In this document: positions 8,197 to 16,322 of the stretch, piece by piece
Layout of the letters: the number at the start of each line of letters is the position of its first letter
Numbering within the stretch: the first letter of the stretch is position 1
Assembly: GCF_036227225.1 (NCBI RefSeq)
Contig: NZ_CP109444.1
Location: forward strand, 5,933,501-5,997,500
Source: Streptomyces sp. NBC_01478
GTDB lineage: Bacteria > Actinomycetota > Actinomycetes > Streptomycetales > Streptomycetaceae
Direction: 5' to 3'
DNA: 64,000 nt
The notes under the pieces: model-generated
Databases searched by the model: none
What the model was told of the DNA's origin: nothing
The model's input: the letters and a program-made list of their open reading frames with translations, nothing else
Made by a program: the position numbers and the translations under genes

Positions 8197-8883
8197 ATGA
8201 GCAGACGCTCCGGCATCCTCGAGTTCGCCATCCTCGGCCTGCTCCGCGAATCCCCGATGCACGGCTATGAGCTGCGCAAACGACTCAATACGTCACTCGG
8301 TGTGTTCCGTGCGTTCAGCTACGGGACGCTCTACCCCTGTCTCAAGACGCTGGTCGCCAACGGCTGGTTGATCGAGGAGACGGGGAACACCCCCGAGGAC
8401 GCCCTCACCGCCACCCTCGCGGGACGTCGCGCCAAGATCGTCTACCGGTTGACGGCGGAAGGTAAGGAGCACTTCGAGGAGCTGCTCTCGCAGACGGGGC
8501 CCGACGCGTACGAGGACGAACATTTCGCCGCTCGTTTCGCCTTCTTCGGGCAGACGTCACGCGACGTACGCATGCGCGTACTGGAAGGTCGCCGCAGCCG
8601 GCTGGAGGAGCGTCTCGACAAGATGCGTACCTCCTTGGCGCGGACCCGGGAGCGCCTCGACGACTACACGCTTGAGCTGCAGCGCCACGGAATGGAGTCC
8701 GTGGAGCGCGAAGTGCGCTGGCTGAACGAGCTCATCGAGAGCGAGCGGGCCGGACGGGACCTGAAGGGTCCCGCTTCGGATCGTTCCGCTCAGCAGGACA
8801 GCACATCTGGGGAGTCGGGCGGCCTGCCCCGGCTCGGGGGCGCCACCCCCGGGCCGGATCCGTCCGACGAAACCACCACATGA
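8197..8883 (+). CDS. PadR-family transcriptional regulator
   Basis: A 228-residue PadR repressor. The N-terminal winged helix is clear: [23 protein letters not shown], then the recognition-helix region [19 protein letters not shown] and the wing [13 protein letters not shown]. The C-terminal part (about residues 120-185) is a long Arg/Glu-rich helical region typical of PadR dimerisation, followed by a low-complexity tail. The ATG at 8197 follows aaggaggcgacg. The inositol-phosphate synthase gene begins 44 bases later, so padR and ino1 are probably one transcript. The upstream palindrome suggests self-regulation and control of inositol synthesis. The ligand is unknown. Confidence 0.9.
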   Translation: MSRRSGILEFAILGLLRESPMHGYELRKRLNTSLGVFRAFSYGTLYPCLKTLVANGWLIEETGNTPEDALTATLAGRRAKIVYRLTAEGKEHFEELLSQTGPDAYEDEHFAARFAFFGQTSRDVRMRVLEGRRSRLEERLDKMRTSLARTRERLDDYTLELQRHGMESVEREVRWLNELIESERAGRDLKGPASDRSAQQDSTSGESGGLPRLGGATPGPDPSDETTT

Positions 8884-8927
8884 GGTCCAGTCAGGGCCTC
8901 ACCTCGCACACACAGGGAGCAACCGGA

Positions 8928-10010
8928 ATGGGTTCGGTTCGCGTAGCCATCGTCGGCGTGGGCAACTGCGCCGCCTCACTGGTACAGGGCGTCGAGTACT
9001 ACAAGGACGCCGATCCGGCGGCCAAGGTGCCGGGTCTGATGCACGTCCAGTTCGGCGAGTACCACGTCGGTGACGTCGAGTTCGTCGCCGCGTTCGACGT
9101 CGACGCGAAGAAGGTCGGCCTCGACCTCTCCGACGCCATCGGTGCCAGTGAGAACAACACCATCAAGATCTGCGACGTCCCGAACAAGGGCGTCACGGTC
9201 CAGCGCGGTCACACCCTCGACGGCCTGGGCAAGTACTACCGCATGACGATCGAGGAGTCCGACGAGACCCCGGTCGACGTCGTCCAGATCCTCAAGGACA
9301 AGCAGGTCGACGTCCTCATCTGCTACCTGCCCGTCGGTTCCGAGGACGCGGCGAAGTTCTACGCCCAGTGCGCCATCGACGCCAAGGTCGCCTTCGTCAA
9401 CGCCCTCCCGGTCTTCATCGCCGGCACCAAGGAGTGGGCGGACAAGTTCACCGAGGCCGGCGTCCCGATCGTCGGCGACGACATCAAGTCGCAGGTCGGC
9501 GCCACCATCACGCACCGTGTGATGGCGAAGCTGTTCGAGGACCGCGGTGTCCGTCTTGAGCGCACGATGCAGCTCAACGTCGGCGGCAACATGGACTTCA
9601 AGAACATGCTGGAGCGCGACCGCCTCGAGTCCAAGAAGATCTCGAAGACGCAGGCCGTCACCTCGCAGATCCCGGACCGCGACCTGGGCGAGAAGAACGT
9701 CCACATCGGCCCGTCGGACTACGTCCAGTGGCTCGACGACCGCAAGTGGGCCTACGTCCGCCTCGAAGGCCGCGCCTTCGGCGACGTCCCGCTGAACCTG
9801 GAGTACAAGCTGGAGGTCTGGGACTCCCCGAACTCCGCGGGTGTCATCATCGACGCCCTGCGCGCCGCGAAGATCGCCAAGGACCGCGGCATCGGCGGCC
9901 CGATCCTCTCCGCGTCGAGCTACTTCATGAAGTCCCCGCCGGTGCAGTACTTCGACGACGAGGCCTACGCCAACGTCGAGAAGTTCATCAAGGGCGAGGT
10001 CGAGCGCTAG
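8928..10010 (+). CDS. ino1: myo-inositol-1-phosphate synthase
   Basis: Converts glucose-6-phosphate to L-myo-inositol-1-phosphate (EC 5.5.1.4) with NAD as a bound cofactor, feeding phosphatidylinositol and mycothiol synthesis in actinobacteria. The 360-residue protein has the N-terminal Rossmann motif [16 protein letters not shown], the catalytic-domain block [10 protein letters not shown], and the C-terminal [17 protein letters not shown]. Length matches the short prokaryotic actinobacterial form. The ATG at 8928 ([10 protein letters not shown]) follows cagggagcaaccgga; an in-frame start at 8880 overlapping the padR stop is less likely. It is preceded by the PadR gene and ends in a strong hairpin at 10034-10066. 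Confidence 0.96.
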   Translation: MGSVRVAIVGVGNCAASLVQGVEYYKDADPAAKVPGLMHVQFGEYHVGDVEFVAAFDVDAKKVGLDLSDAIGASENNTIKICDVPNKGVTVQRGHTLDGLGKYYRMTIEESDETPVDVVQILKDKQVDVLICYLPVGSEDAAKFYAQCAIDAKVAFVNALPVFIAGTKEWADKFTEAGVPIVGDDIKSQVGATITHRVMAKLFEDRGVRLERTMQLNVGGNMDFKNMLERDRLESKKISKTQAVTSQIPDRDLGEKNVHIGPSDYVQWLDDRKWAYVRLEGRAFGDVPLNLEYKLEVWDSPNSAGVIIDALRAAKIAKDRGIGGPILSASSYFMKSPPVQYFDDEAYANVEKFIKGEVER

Positions 10011-10033
10011 GACCCGCCACCGGTTCGGTCGTC

Positions 10034-10066
10034 GAGGGTCCCCGGGCATTGCGCCCGGGGACCCTC
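10034..10066. terminator. 14-bp perfect stem hairpin after ino1
   Basis: gagggtccccgggc is paired with its exact complement around the loop attgc. It lies 24 bases after the ino1 stop and 22 bases before the next gene, so it probably separates the two transcripts. Confidence 0.85.
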
Positions 10067-10087
10067 CTCGTATGTGAGGCTGTGCCC

Positions 10088-11365
10088 ATGGCCGTCGTCC
10101 GTGACCTGCGCATCCTCCTGCGCTTCCAGGGCTTCCGGCGCCTGCTCGCCGTACGCCTGCTCTCCCAGGGCGCGGACGGCGTCTACCAGGTCGCACTCGC
10201 CGCCTACGTCGTCTTCTCCCCGGAGAAACAGACCTCGGCCGCCGCGATCGCCTCAGCGATGGCGGTCCTGCTCCTCCCGTACTCCCTCATCGGCCCCTTC
10301 GCCGGCGTCCTCCTGGACCGCTGGCGCCGCCGCCAGGTCTTCCTCTACGGCAACCTGCTGCGCGCCCTGCTGGCCGCGCTGACCGCCGTCCTGATGGTGA
10401 GTCACGTCCCGGACTGGCTCTTCTACGTCTCCGCGCTGTGCGTCACCGCAGTCAACCGCTTCGTCCTCGCCGGCCTGTCCGCCGCCCTCCCGCGCGTGGT
10501 CGACGACGAACGGCTGGTCGTCGCCAACTCCCTTTCCCCCACGGCCGGAACACTGGCGGCGACGCTGGGCGGCGGCCTCGCCTTTCTCGTACGGCTGCTG
10601 GTCGCGGACACCGACGCCGCGGTGGTGCTGCTGGGAGCGGCCCTCTACCTGTGCGCGGCCCTCACGTCCCTGCGCATGGCCCCCGAACTCCTCGGCCCCG
10701 ACCAGGCGTTGACCCGGCCCCGCCTCGCCACGGCCCTCGCCGGCACCGCCCGGGACCTGACAGCGGCGGTACGGCACCTCGCCGCGCCGCAGCGCCGGGA
10801 GGCGGTCTGGGCGCTCGGCGCGATGACGCTGATGCGGTTCTGCTACGGCGCCCTGACGGTGCTGCTGCTGATGCTCTGCCGGTACGCCCTGTCGTCGACC
10901 CCGGACGACGGACTGCGCCTGCTGGGGCTGGCGTTGGGGGTGTCCGGCGCCGGCTTCTTCGTGGCGGCCGTGGTGACACCCTGGGCCGCCGGACGGCTCG
11001 GCCCCGGCCGCTGGATCGCCATGTGCGCCGCGGGCGCCGCACTCCTCGAACCGGCCCTCGGCCTCCCGTTCACCACCGTCCCCATGCTGGCGGCCGCCTT
11101 CGTCCTCGGCCTGACCACACAGGGCGCGAAGATCGCCACGGACACCATCGTGCAGTTCTCGGTGGACGACGGCTTCCGCGGCCGGATCTTCTCCGTCTAC
11201 GACGTGCTGTTCAACGTCGCCTTCGTCGGCGCCGCCGCGATGGCCGCGCTGATGCTTCCCCCTGACGGCCGCTCAGCGGTGCTGGTGATCACCGTGGCCA
11301 TCGTCTACGGAGCGGTTGCGGCGACTATGGCCCACTTTGAGCGCCGGAAAGTGTCACATCCCTGA
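10088..11365 (+). CDS. major facilitator superfamily transporter
   Basis: A 425-residue polytopic protein with about twelve hydrophobic segments and the MFS loop motif GVLLDRWRRRQVFLYG between helices 2 and 3. It resembles the H+-antiport drug-efflux-like group, including the characteristic end-of-repeat glycine-rich helices (LGVSGAGFFVAAVVTPWAAGRLG). The ATG at 10088 is preceded by tgagg at eight bases; a GTG two codons earlier is possible. The long open frame that begins at 9728 runs antisense-free through ino1 in another frame and is not real before 10088. The substrate cannot be inferred. By position it matches a conserved transporter next to ino1 in Streptomyces. Confidence 0.85.
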   Translation: MAVVRDLRILLRFQGFRRLLAVRLLSQGADGVYQVALAAYVVFSPEKQTSAAAIASAMAVLLLPYSLIGPFAGVLLDRWRRRQVFLYGNLLRALLAALTAVLMVSHVPDWLFYVSALCVTAVNRFVLAGLSAALPRVVDDERLVVANSLSPTAGTLAATLGGGLAFLVRLLVADTDAAVVLLGAALYLCAALTSLRMAPELLGPDQALTRPRLATALAGTARDLTAAVRHLAAPQRREAVWALGAMTLMRFCYGALTVLLLMLCRYALSSTPDDGLRLLGLALGVSGAGFFVAAVVTPWAAGRLGPGRWIAMCAAGAALLEPALGLPFTTVPMLAAAFVLGLTTQGAKIATDTIVQFSVDDGFRGRIFSVYDVLFNVAFVGAAAMAALMLPPDGRSAVLVITVAIVYGAVAATMAHFERRKVSHP

Positions 11366-11484
11366 CACGGAGTCCAACCGAGTCTGAGCAGTGTCAGTGG
11401 GGGCCGGTAGCTTACGTGCGTCTTACTTCGCACCATGCCGCGTGCCATGCCGCGCCATGCGTCCACGTTCCAGGGGGGACCTCG

Positions 11485-12072
11485 ATGACAACTCCGCCGC
11501 CTCAGAGCCAGAACCCATACGCTCAGGATCCGAACCCGTACTCGCAGGGTCAGCAGCCCTTCGGCCAGCCTCAGACGCCGGCTCCCTACCCGCCTCAGGC
11601 CCAGTCCCAGCAAGCGCCCTACCCGCCGCAGCCTCAGGCTCCGTACCCGCCGCAGGGCGGCTACCCGCAGCAGCCCGGTCAGCCCGGTTTCCCGCCGCAG
11701 GGCGGTGCCCCGGTTCCGCCGCAGCCGAAGCGCAAGTTCAGCTTCAAGATGATCCGGCTCGTCGTCATCATCGTGATCGCTGCCGGCGCGGCCATCTTCA
11801 GCTACATATCGAGCCAGGACGACGCCGACACCGCAAAGGTCGGCGACTGCATGCACCGCGGCAGCACCAGCGACACCAACCCGGACCTTGAGGTCGTGAA
11901 GTGCAGCGACTCGAAGGCCGAGTACGTGGTGTTGGCCAAGATCAGCGGCACGTACTCCGAGACCGCGGCCGACGCCAAATGCACGGCGGCCGCGAAGGAC
12001 TTCCAGTACTCGTACACCGAGAGCGGCGACGGCAGTAACTTCCTGCTCTGCCTGAAGGACTACTCGAAGTAA
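11485..12072 (+). CDS. LppU/SCO3897-like proline-rich membrane protein
   Basis: A 195-residue protein. The first 85 residues are Pro/Gln/Tyr-rich repeats (PYPPQ units), then basic residues, one membrane segment (MIRLVVIIVIAAGAAIFSY, about 91-109) and an extracytoplasmic domain of about 80 residues containing four cysteines (VGDCMHRG, EVVKCSDS, DAKCTAAA, LLCLKDY), which probably form two disulfides. This cysteine pattern matches the domain of LppU-type proteins described from Streptomyces. There is no lipobox, so this copy is anchored by its membrane helix. The ATG at 11485 follows caggggggacctcg. It is convergent with cca across two parS sites. Function unknown. Confidence 0.8.
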   Translation: MTTPPPQSQNPYAQDPNPYSQGQQPFGQPQTPAPYPPQAQSQQAPYPPQPQAPYPPQGGYPQQPGQPGFPPQGGAPVPPQPKRKFSFKMIRLVVIIVIAAGAAIFSYISSQDDADTAKVGDCMHRGSTSDTNPDLEVVKCSDSKAEYVVLAKISGTYSETAADAKCTAAAKDFQYSYTESGDGSNFLLCLKDYSK

Positions 12073-12101
12073 GGCAGATGTGGCGAGGGGCGGTGTCTCA
12101 T

Positions 12102-12115
12102 GTTTCACGTGAAAC
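12102..12115. promoter_or_regulatory. parS site (perfect 14-mer)
   Basis: Exact GTTTCACGTGAAAC, 30 bases after the LppU-like gene. It is flanked by ggggcggtgt and acaccgcccc, which can pair to form a hairpin around the site and may act as that gene's terminator. The paired site is centred 41 bp to the right. Confidence 0.92.
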
Positions 12116-12133
12116 ACCGCCCCTGATGCTGTC

Positions 12134-12165
12134 CGGGGTCATGTTTCACGTGAAACATGACCCCG
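12134..12165. promoter_or_regulatory. parS site embedded in a 32-bp perfect palindrome
   Basis: The parS 14-mer at 12143-12156 is extended by nine complementary bases on each side (cggggtcat / atgaccccg), giving a 32-bp palindrome with no interruption. It sits 10 bases beyond the stop of the leftward cca gene and so can double as its terminator stem. Confidence 0.9.
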
Positions 12166-12175
12166 TTCCACGACC

Positions 12176-13618
12176 TCAGCTCTCCGAGGCCCACCACCCC
12201 TTGAGCGCGGCCACCGCCGCCTCATGCTCCATCGGCCCGTTCTCCAGCCGCAGTTCCAGCAGGAACTTGTACGCGCGTCCGATGACCGGCCCGGGCCTGA
12301 CGCCCAGGATCTCCATGATCTGGTTGCCGTCGAGATCGGGCCGGATCGAGTCCAGCTCCTCCTGCTCCTGCAGTTGAGCGATGCGATCCTCCAGACCGTC
12401 GTACGCACGGGACAGGGCGGCGGCCCTGCGCTTGTTCCGTGTGGTGCAGTCCGAGCGGGTCAGCTTGTGGAGACGGTCGAGGAGCGGGCCGGCGTCCCGG
12501 ACATAGCGGCGCACGGCCGAGTCGGTCCACTCGCCGGTGCCGTAGCCGTGGAAACGCAGGTGGAGTTCGACGAGATGTGAGACGTCCTTCACCAGGTCGT
12601 TGGAGTACTTGAGCGCCAGCATGCGCTTCTTGGTCATCTTCGCGCCGACCACCTCGTGGTGGTGGAACGAGACCCGGCCGTCGTTCTCGAACCGGCGGGT
12701 GCGCGGCTTGCCGATGTCGTGCAGCAGCGCGGCCAGGCGGAGGGTGAGGTCGGGACCGTTCTCCTCCAGTTCGATCGCCTGCTCCAGAACGATCAGCGTG
12801 TGTTCGTAGACATCCTTGTGCCGGTGGTGCTCGTCGCTCTCCAGCCGGAGAGCCGGAAGCTCGGGCAGGACATGGTCGGCGAGTCCGGTGTCGACGAGCA
12901 GCGTCAGTCCCTTGCGGGGGTGCGCGGAGAGGATCAGCTTGTTCAGCTCGTCCCGCACCCGCTCGGCCGAGACGATCTCGATCCGCCCGGACATCTCCGT
13001 CATGGCCGCGACGACCTCGGGAGCGACCTCGAAGTCGAGCTGCGCGGCAAAGCGTGCCGCCCGCATCATCCGCAGGGGATCGTCCGAGAAGGACGCCTCG
13101 GGGGTGCCCGGGGTCCGCAGCACACGAGCCGCGAGGTCGTCGAGGCCGCCGTGCGGGTCGATGAACTCCTTCTCCGGGAGCGCGACAGCCATCGCGTTCA
13201 CCGTGAAGTCCCGCCGGACGAGATCCTCCTCGATGGAGTCGCCGTACGACACCTCGGGCTTGCGGGAGGTCCGGTCGTACGCCTCCGACCGGTAGGTGGT
13301 CACCTCGATCAGGTAGCCGTCCTTCTGCGCCCCCACCGTGCCAAAGGCGATCCCGACCTCCCACACGGCGTCCGCCCACGGCCGGACGATCTTCAGTACG
13401 TCCTCGGGGCGTGCGTCCGTCGTGAAGTCCAGGTCGTTGCCGAGCCGGTCGAGCAGCGCGTCCCGGACCGAGCCTCCGACCAGGGCGAGGGAGAACCCGG
13501 CCTCCTGGAAACGGCGGGCGAGGTCGTCGGCGACGGGAGCCACCCGCAGCAGCTCGCTCACCGCGCGATGCTGCACCTGGCTCAGGGCACTGGGGTTGTC
13601 TTCGTTGGCGTTCGGCAC
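12176..13618 (-). CDS. cca: CCA tRNA nucleotidyltransferase / poly(A) polymerase family with HD domain
   Basis: Adds or repairs the 3' CCA of tRNA (class II nucleotidyltransferase family; some actinobacterial members are called PcnA). The 480-residue protein has the nucleotidyltransferase motif LVGGSVRDALL near residue 50, the metal-binding aspartates in NDLDF, the RRDFTVNAMA block, and an HD phosphohydrolase domain (RLAALLHDIGKPRTR, about residue 300). I chose the GTG at 13618 (VPNANEDNPS) because the open frame before it is poorly coding; a start about 23 codons upstream is possible. It is oriented toward the LppU-like gene, with two parS sites in between, and divergent from the DUF6049-like gene. 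Confidence 0.9.
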   Translation of the reverse strand: MPNANEDNPSALSQVQHRAVSELLRVAPVADDLARRFQEAGFSLALVGGSVRDALLDRLGNDLDFTTDARPEDVLKIVRPWADAVWEVGIAFGTVGAQKDGYLIEVTTYRSEAYDRTSRKPEVSYGDSIEEDLVRRDFTVNAMAVALPEKEFIDPHGGLDDLAARVLRTPGTPEASFSDDPLRMMRAARFAAQLDFEVAPEVVAAMTEMSGRIEIVSAERVRDELNKLILSAHPRKGLTLLVDTGLADHVLPELPALRLESDEHHRHKDVYEHTLIVLEQAIELEENGPDLTLRLAALLHDIGKPRTRRFENDGRVSFHHHEVVGAKMTKKRMLALKYSNDLVKDVSHLVELHLRFHGYGTGEWTDSAVRRYVRDAGPLLDRLHKLTRSDCTTRNKRRAAALSRAYDGLEDRIAQLQEQEELDSIRPDLDGNQIMEILGVRPGPVIGRAYKFLLELRLENGPMEHEAAVAALKGWWASES

Positions 13619-13876
13619 AACAGAAAAGGGTACGTGGCCCCGGCCATTGAGAGCGCCTCCATTAAATGCGCGCGGACACATCCCCCGATACCAGCGCGAT
13701 CGATGCCCTTGCGACGTACCTGAGCGCTCACCTTTATACGGGCGCATACGGGACAGCCCGGCGCTGTTCTCCGATCTTGTGGAGCAGACCGCGGCACTTC
13801 CCCTCAGCGCGCATCGTTACCATGCGTGGACGCACATTGCGACGACCACTGACGATGACGAGGGACGGGCGAGCGC

Positions 13877-16276
13877 GTGGCCGAGGCGGCAGACTTCCAG
13901 GGGACGTGTCCCTCACCTGCCCGCCGGTGGCTGCGGCGCACCGGCGCACTGCTCGCCGGGGCGCCTCTGCTGGCCGGCCTCCTCCAGTTGTCCGCCGTCT
14001 CGCCCGCCGGTGCGGCCGAGCAGACGTCCGCGAAGGCCGCCTCCGGCTCGCAGACGGTGTCCGTCTCCCTGGACACGCTCAGCCCCAGCATCCCCACGGA
14101 CGGGGACACCCTGACCGTCTCCGGCACGGTGACCAACAACGGCAAGCAGGCGGTCACCGACGCCCATGTGGGCCTGCGCCTGGGCCAGGCACTCAGTACC
14201 CGCTCGGCGATCGACAGCGTCGCCAAGCGCACCGACTACGTCCAGGGCGTCGACGGCTCGGAACTCGACGACAAGTACACCGAGCAGTTCTCCAAGCTCA
14301 CTCCGGGCGTCGCCGAACCCTTCACCCTCTCCGTACCGGTCGACAAGCTGGACCTCGGTGACGACGGCGTCTACCCGCTCGGTGTCTCGCTCTCCGGCCA
14401 GACCTCGGCGCAGCCGTGGGAGCAGGTGCTGGGCATCCAGCGGACGTTCCTGCCATGGCAGTCCGACGATGCGGACACGAAGACGAAGACGACGTATCTG
14501 TGGCCGCTCGTCTCCAGCGTCCACATGACGGCACAGACGGGTTCCAACGAGCAGCAGACACCCGTCTTCCTCAACGACGACCTGGCCAAGGAGATCGCCC
14601 CGGGCGGGCGCCTCGACCAGATGCTGTCGCTCGGCAAGGATCTCGACGTCACCTGGGTGATCGACCCGGACCTGCTGGCCTCCGTCGACGCGATGACCCG
14701 CAGCTACAACATCCAGGGCGACGGCGACACCACGACGACGGGCACCCACCAGGCGGTCGCCAAGGCGTGGCTCTCCGAGCTGCAGTCGGCGGTGGCGGAC
14801 AAGGAGGTCGTCGCCCTGCCCTTCGCCGACCCTGACCTGGCGTCCCTCGCCCACAACGGCACCAGCGTCACCGGCTCGCTGAGCCACCTCAAGGACGCCA
14901 CGGACGTCGCCGCGACCACCGTGGAGACAGTGCTCCACGTGACCCCGACCACGGACTTCGCCTGGCCGGTGAGCGGCGCTGTGGACCCGTCGATCATCAA
15001 GGTCGCCACCTCGGCCGGCGCCGACAAGGTGATCGCCCGCAGCGACAGCCTCCAGGAGACCGGCGGCCTGTCGTACACCCCCTCCGCCGCCCGTCCCATC
15101 GGCGGCGGTACGACCGCTGTGGTCGCGGACTCGCGGCTCTCGACGGCGTTCCAGGGGGACCTGACGACGGCCGGGGCCGCCACACTCGCCGAGCAGCGGT
15201 TCCTCGCCCAGAGCCTGACGCTCGACCTGCAGACGGACAAGCAGCGCAGCATCGTGGTCGCCCCACAGCGCATGCCGACCGCGAGCCAGGCACAGACGAT
15301 GGCCGAGGCACTGACGACCCTCCAGGGCAGCACCTGGAGCGAGCCGCAGGATCTCTCTGCGGCGGCCAAGGCCAAGCCCGACCCGAACGCCACCACGAAG
15401 ATCCCGTCGTCCTCCTCGTACCCTTCCTCGCTGCGCAAGCAGGAGCTGCCGAAGTCGGCCTTCGAGCAGATCGCGGCCACCCAGGACAAGCTCGACAACT
15501 TCCGGGTGATCCTCACCGACGAGTCCCGGGTCGTGACCCCGTTCGGGCGGGCCTTGAACCGTGAGATGTCCACGTCGTGGCGGGGACAGGCGGGCGAGGC
15601 GGCGAACTTCCGCCAGAGCGTGCTGAACTATCTCGACGACCTCACCAATCAGGTGAAGCTGATCGACAAGTCCGAGACCAAGCTCTCGGGCCGCAGCGCG
15701 ACCATCCCGGTGACCGTGCAGAACAATCTGGTGCAGGGCGTCGAACACCTGGTCCTACGCCTCACCTCGACGAACCCCACCCGACTGAAGATCGGCGGCA
15801 AGGCCTACTTCGAGCAGCGGGTCACGGTGAACGGCGGACACAGCCAGTCGGTGAAGTTCACCACGTCGGCCAACGCCAACGGCAAGGTGGGCGTGACCGC
15901 CCAGCTGTATACCGAGGACGGCCAGCAGTACGGGCAGGCCGTCAACTTCGACGTGAAGGTCACCGAGGTCACGGCCACCGTCATGCTGGTCATCGGCGGC
16001 GGTGTCCTGCTGCTCGTCCTCGCCGGCTTCCGGATGTACACCCACCGCAAGCGCGCCGTCGCCCGCCAGGCCGAGGAGGGTCCCGACGGACCCGACGACG
16101 AGGCGACCGAGGAACCCGGCGGCCCGGAGAACCCCGAGGACCCCCAGGACCGTCTCAAGGAGGAGTCCGGCGCTCCGTCCCGGGCAGACGACCCGGAGCA
16201 GCCGAGTGACCCGACACCGGACACCGCACCGGAAAGCGCCGACCCGTCCGGCACGGGTGAGAGAGTGGACCGTTGA
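13877..16276 (+). CDS. large secreted membrane-anchored protein (DUF6049-like)
   Basis: A 799-residue protein with a signal peptide (basic RRWLRR, then a hydrophobic core ending near PAGAAE, residue about 47), a long extracytoplasmic region, and a C-terminal membrane helix (about 690-712, VMLVIGGGVLLLVLAGFRMY) followed by an acidic/proline cytoplasmic tail. An N-terminal Ig-like segment (SIPTDGDTLTVSGTVTNNGK) and a C-terminal beta-sandwich stretch are visible. The GTG at 13877 is the only start that includes the signal peptide. It precedes murJ by 46 bases on the same strand, as in other Streptomyces and mycobacteria (where the equivalent is Rv3909, from memory). A role in envelope assembly is inferred from this pairing only. 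Confidence 0.82.
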   Translation: MAEAADFQGTCPSPARRWLRRTGALLAGAPLLAGLLQLSAVSPAGAAEQTSAKAASGSQTVSVSLDTLSPSIPTDGDTLTVSGTVTNNGKQAVTDAHVGLRLGQALSTRSAIDSVAKRTDYVQGVDGSELDDKYTEQFSKLTPGVAEPFTLSVPVDKLDLGDDGVYPLGVSLSGQTSAQPWEQVLGIQRTFLPWQSDDADTKTKTTYLWPLVSSVHMTAQTGSNEQQTPVFLNDDLAKEIAPGGRLDQMLSLGKDLDVTWVIDPDLLASVDAMTRSYNIQGDGDTTTTGTHQAVAKAWLSELQSAVADKEVVALPFADPDLASLAHNGTSVTGSLSHLKDATDVAATTVETVLHVTPTTDFAWPVSGAVDPSIIKVATSAGADKVIARSDSLQETGGLSYTPSAARPIGGGTTAVVADSRLSTAFQGDLTTAGAATLAEQRFLAQSLTLDLQTDKQRSIVVAPQRMPTASQAQTMAEALTTLQGSTWSEPQDLSAAAKAKPDPNATTKIPSSSSYPSSLRKQELPKSAFEQIAATQDKLDNFRVILTDESRVVTPFGRALNREMSTSWRGQAGEAANFRQSVLNYLDDLTNQVKLIDKSETKLSGRSATIPVTVQNNLVQGVEHLVLRLTSTNPTRLKIGGKAYFEQRVTVNGGHSQSVKFTTSANANGKVGVTAQLYTEDGQQYGQAVNFDVKVTEVTATVMLVIGGGVLLLVLAGFRMYTHRKRAVARQAEEGPDGPDDEATEEPGGPENPEDPQDRLKEESGAPSRADDPEQPSDPTPDTAPESADPSGTGERVDR

Positions 16277-16322
16277 GCGATGTCGTGGCCGGTGGGCCCG
16301 GGGACGATGAGGTGGGGTAACC

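Noticed and set aside
8976..10196. 406-codon reverse frame over ino1
   Set aside because: Antisense shadow of inositol-phosphate synthase; codon bias belongs to the forward frame.
14931..14944. ctccacgtgacc in the DUF6049-like gene as a parS
   Set aside because: Only the central cacgtga core matches; the flanks differ at too many positions.
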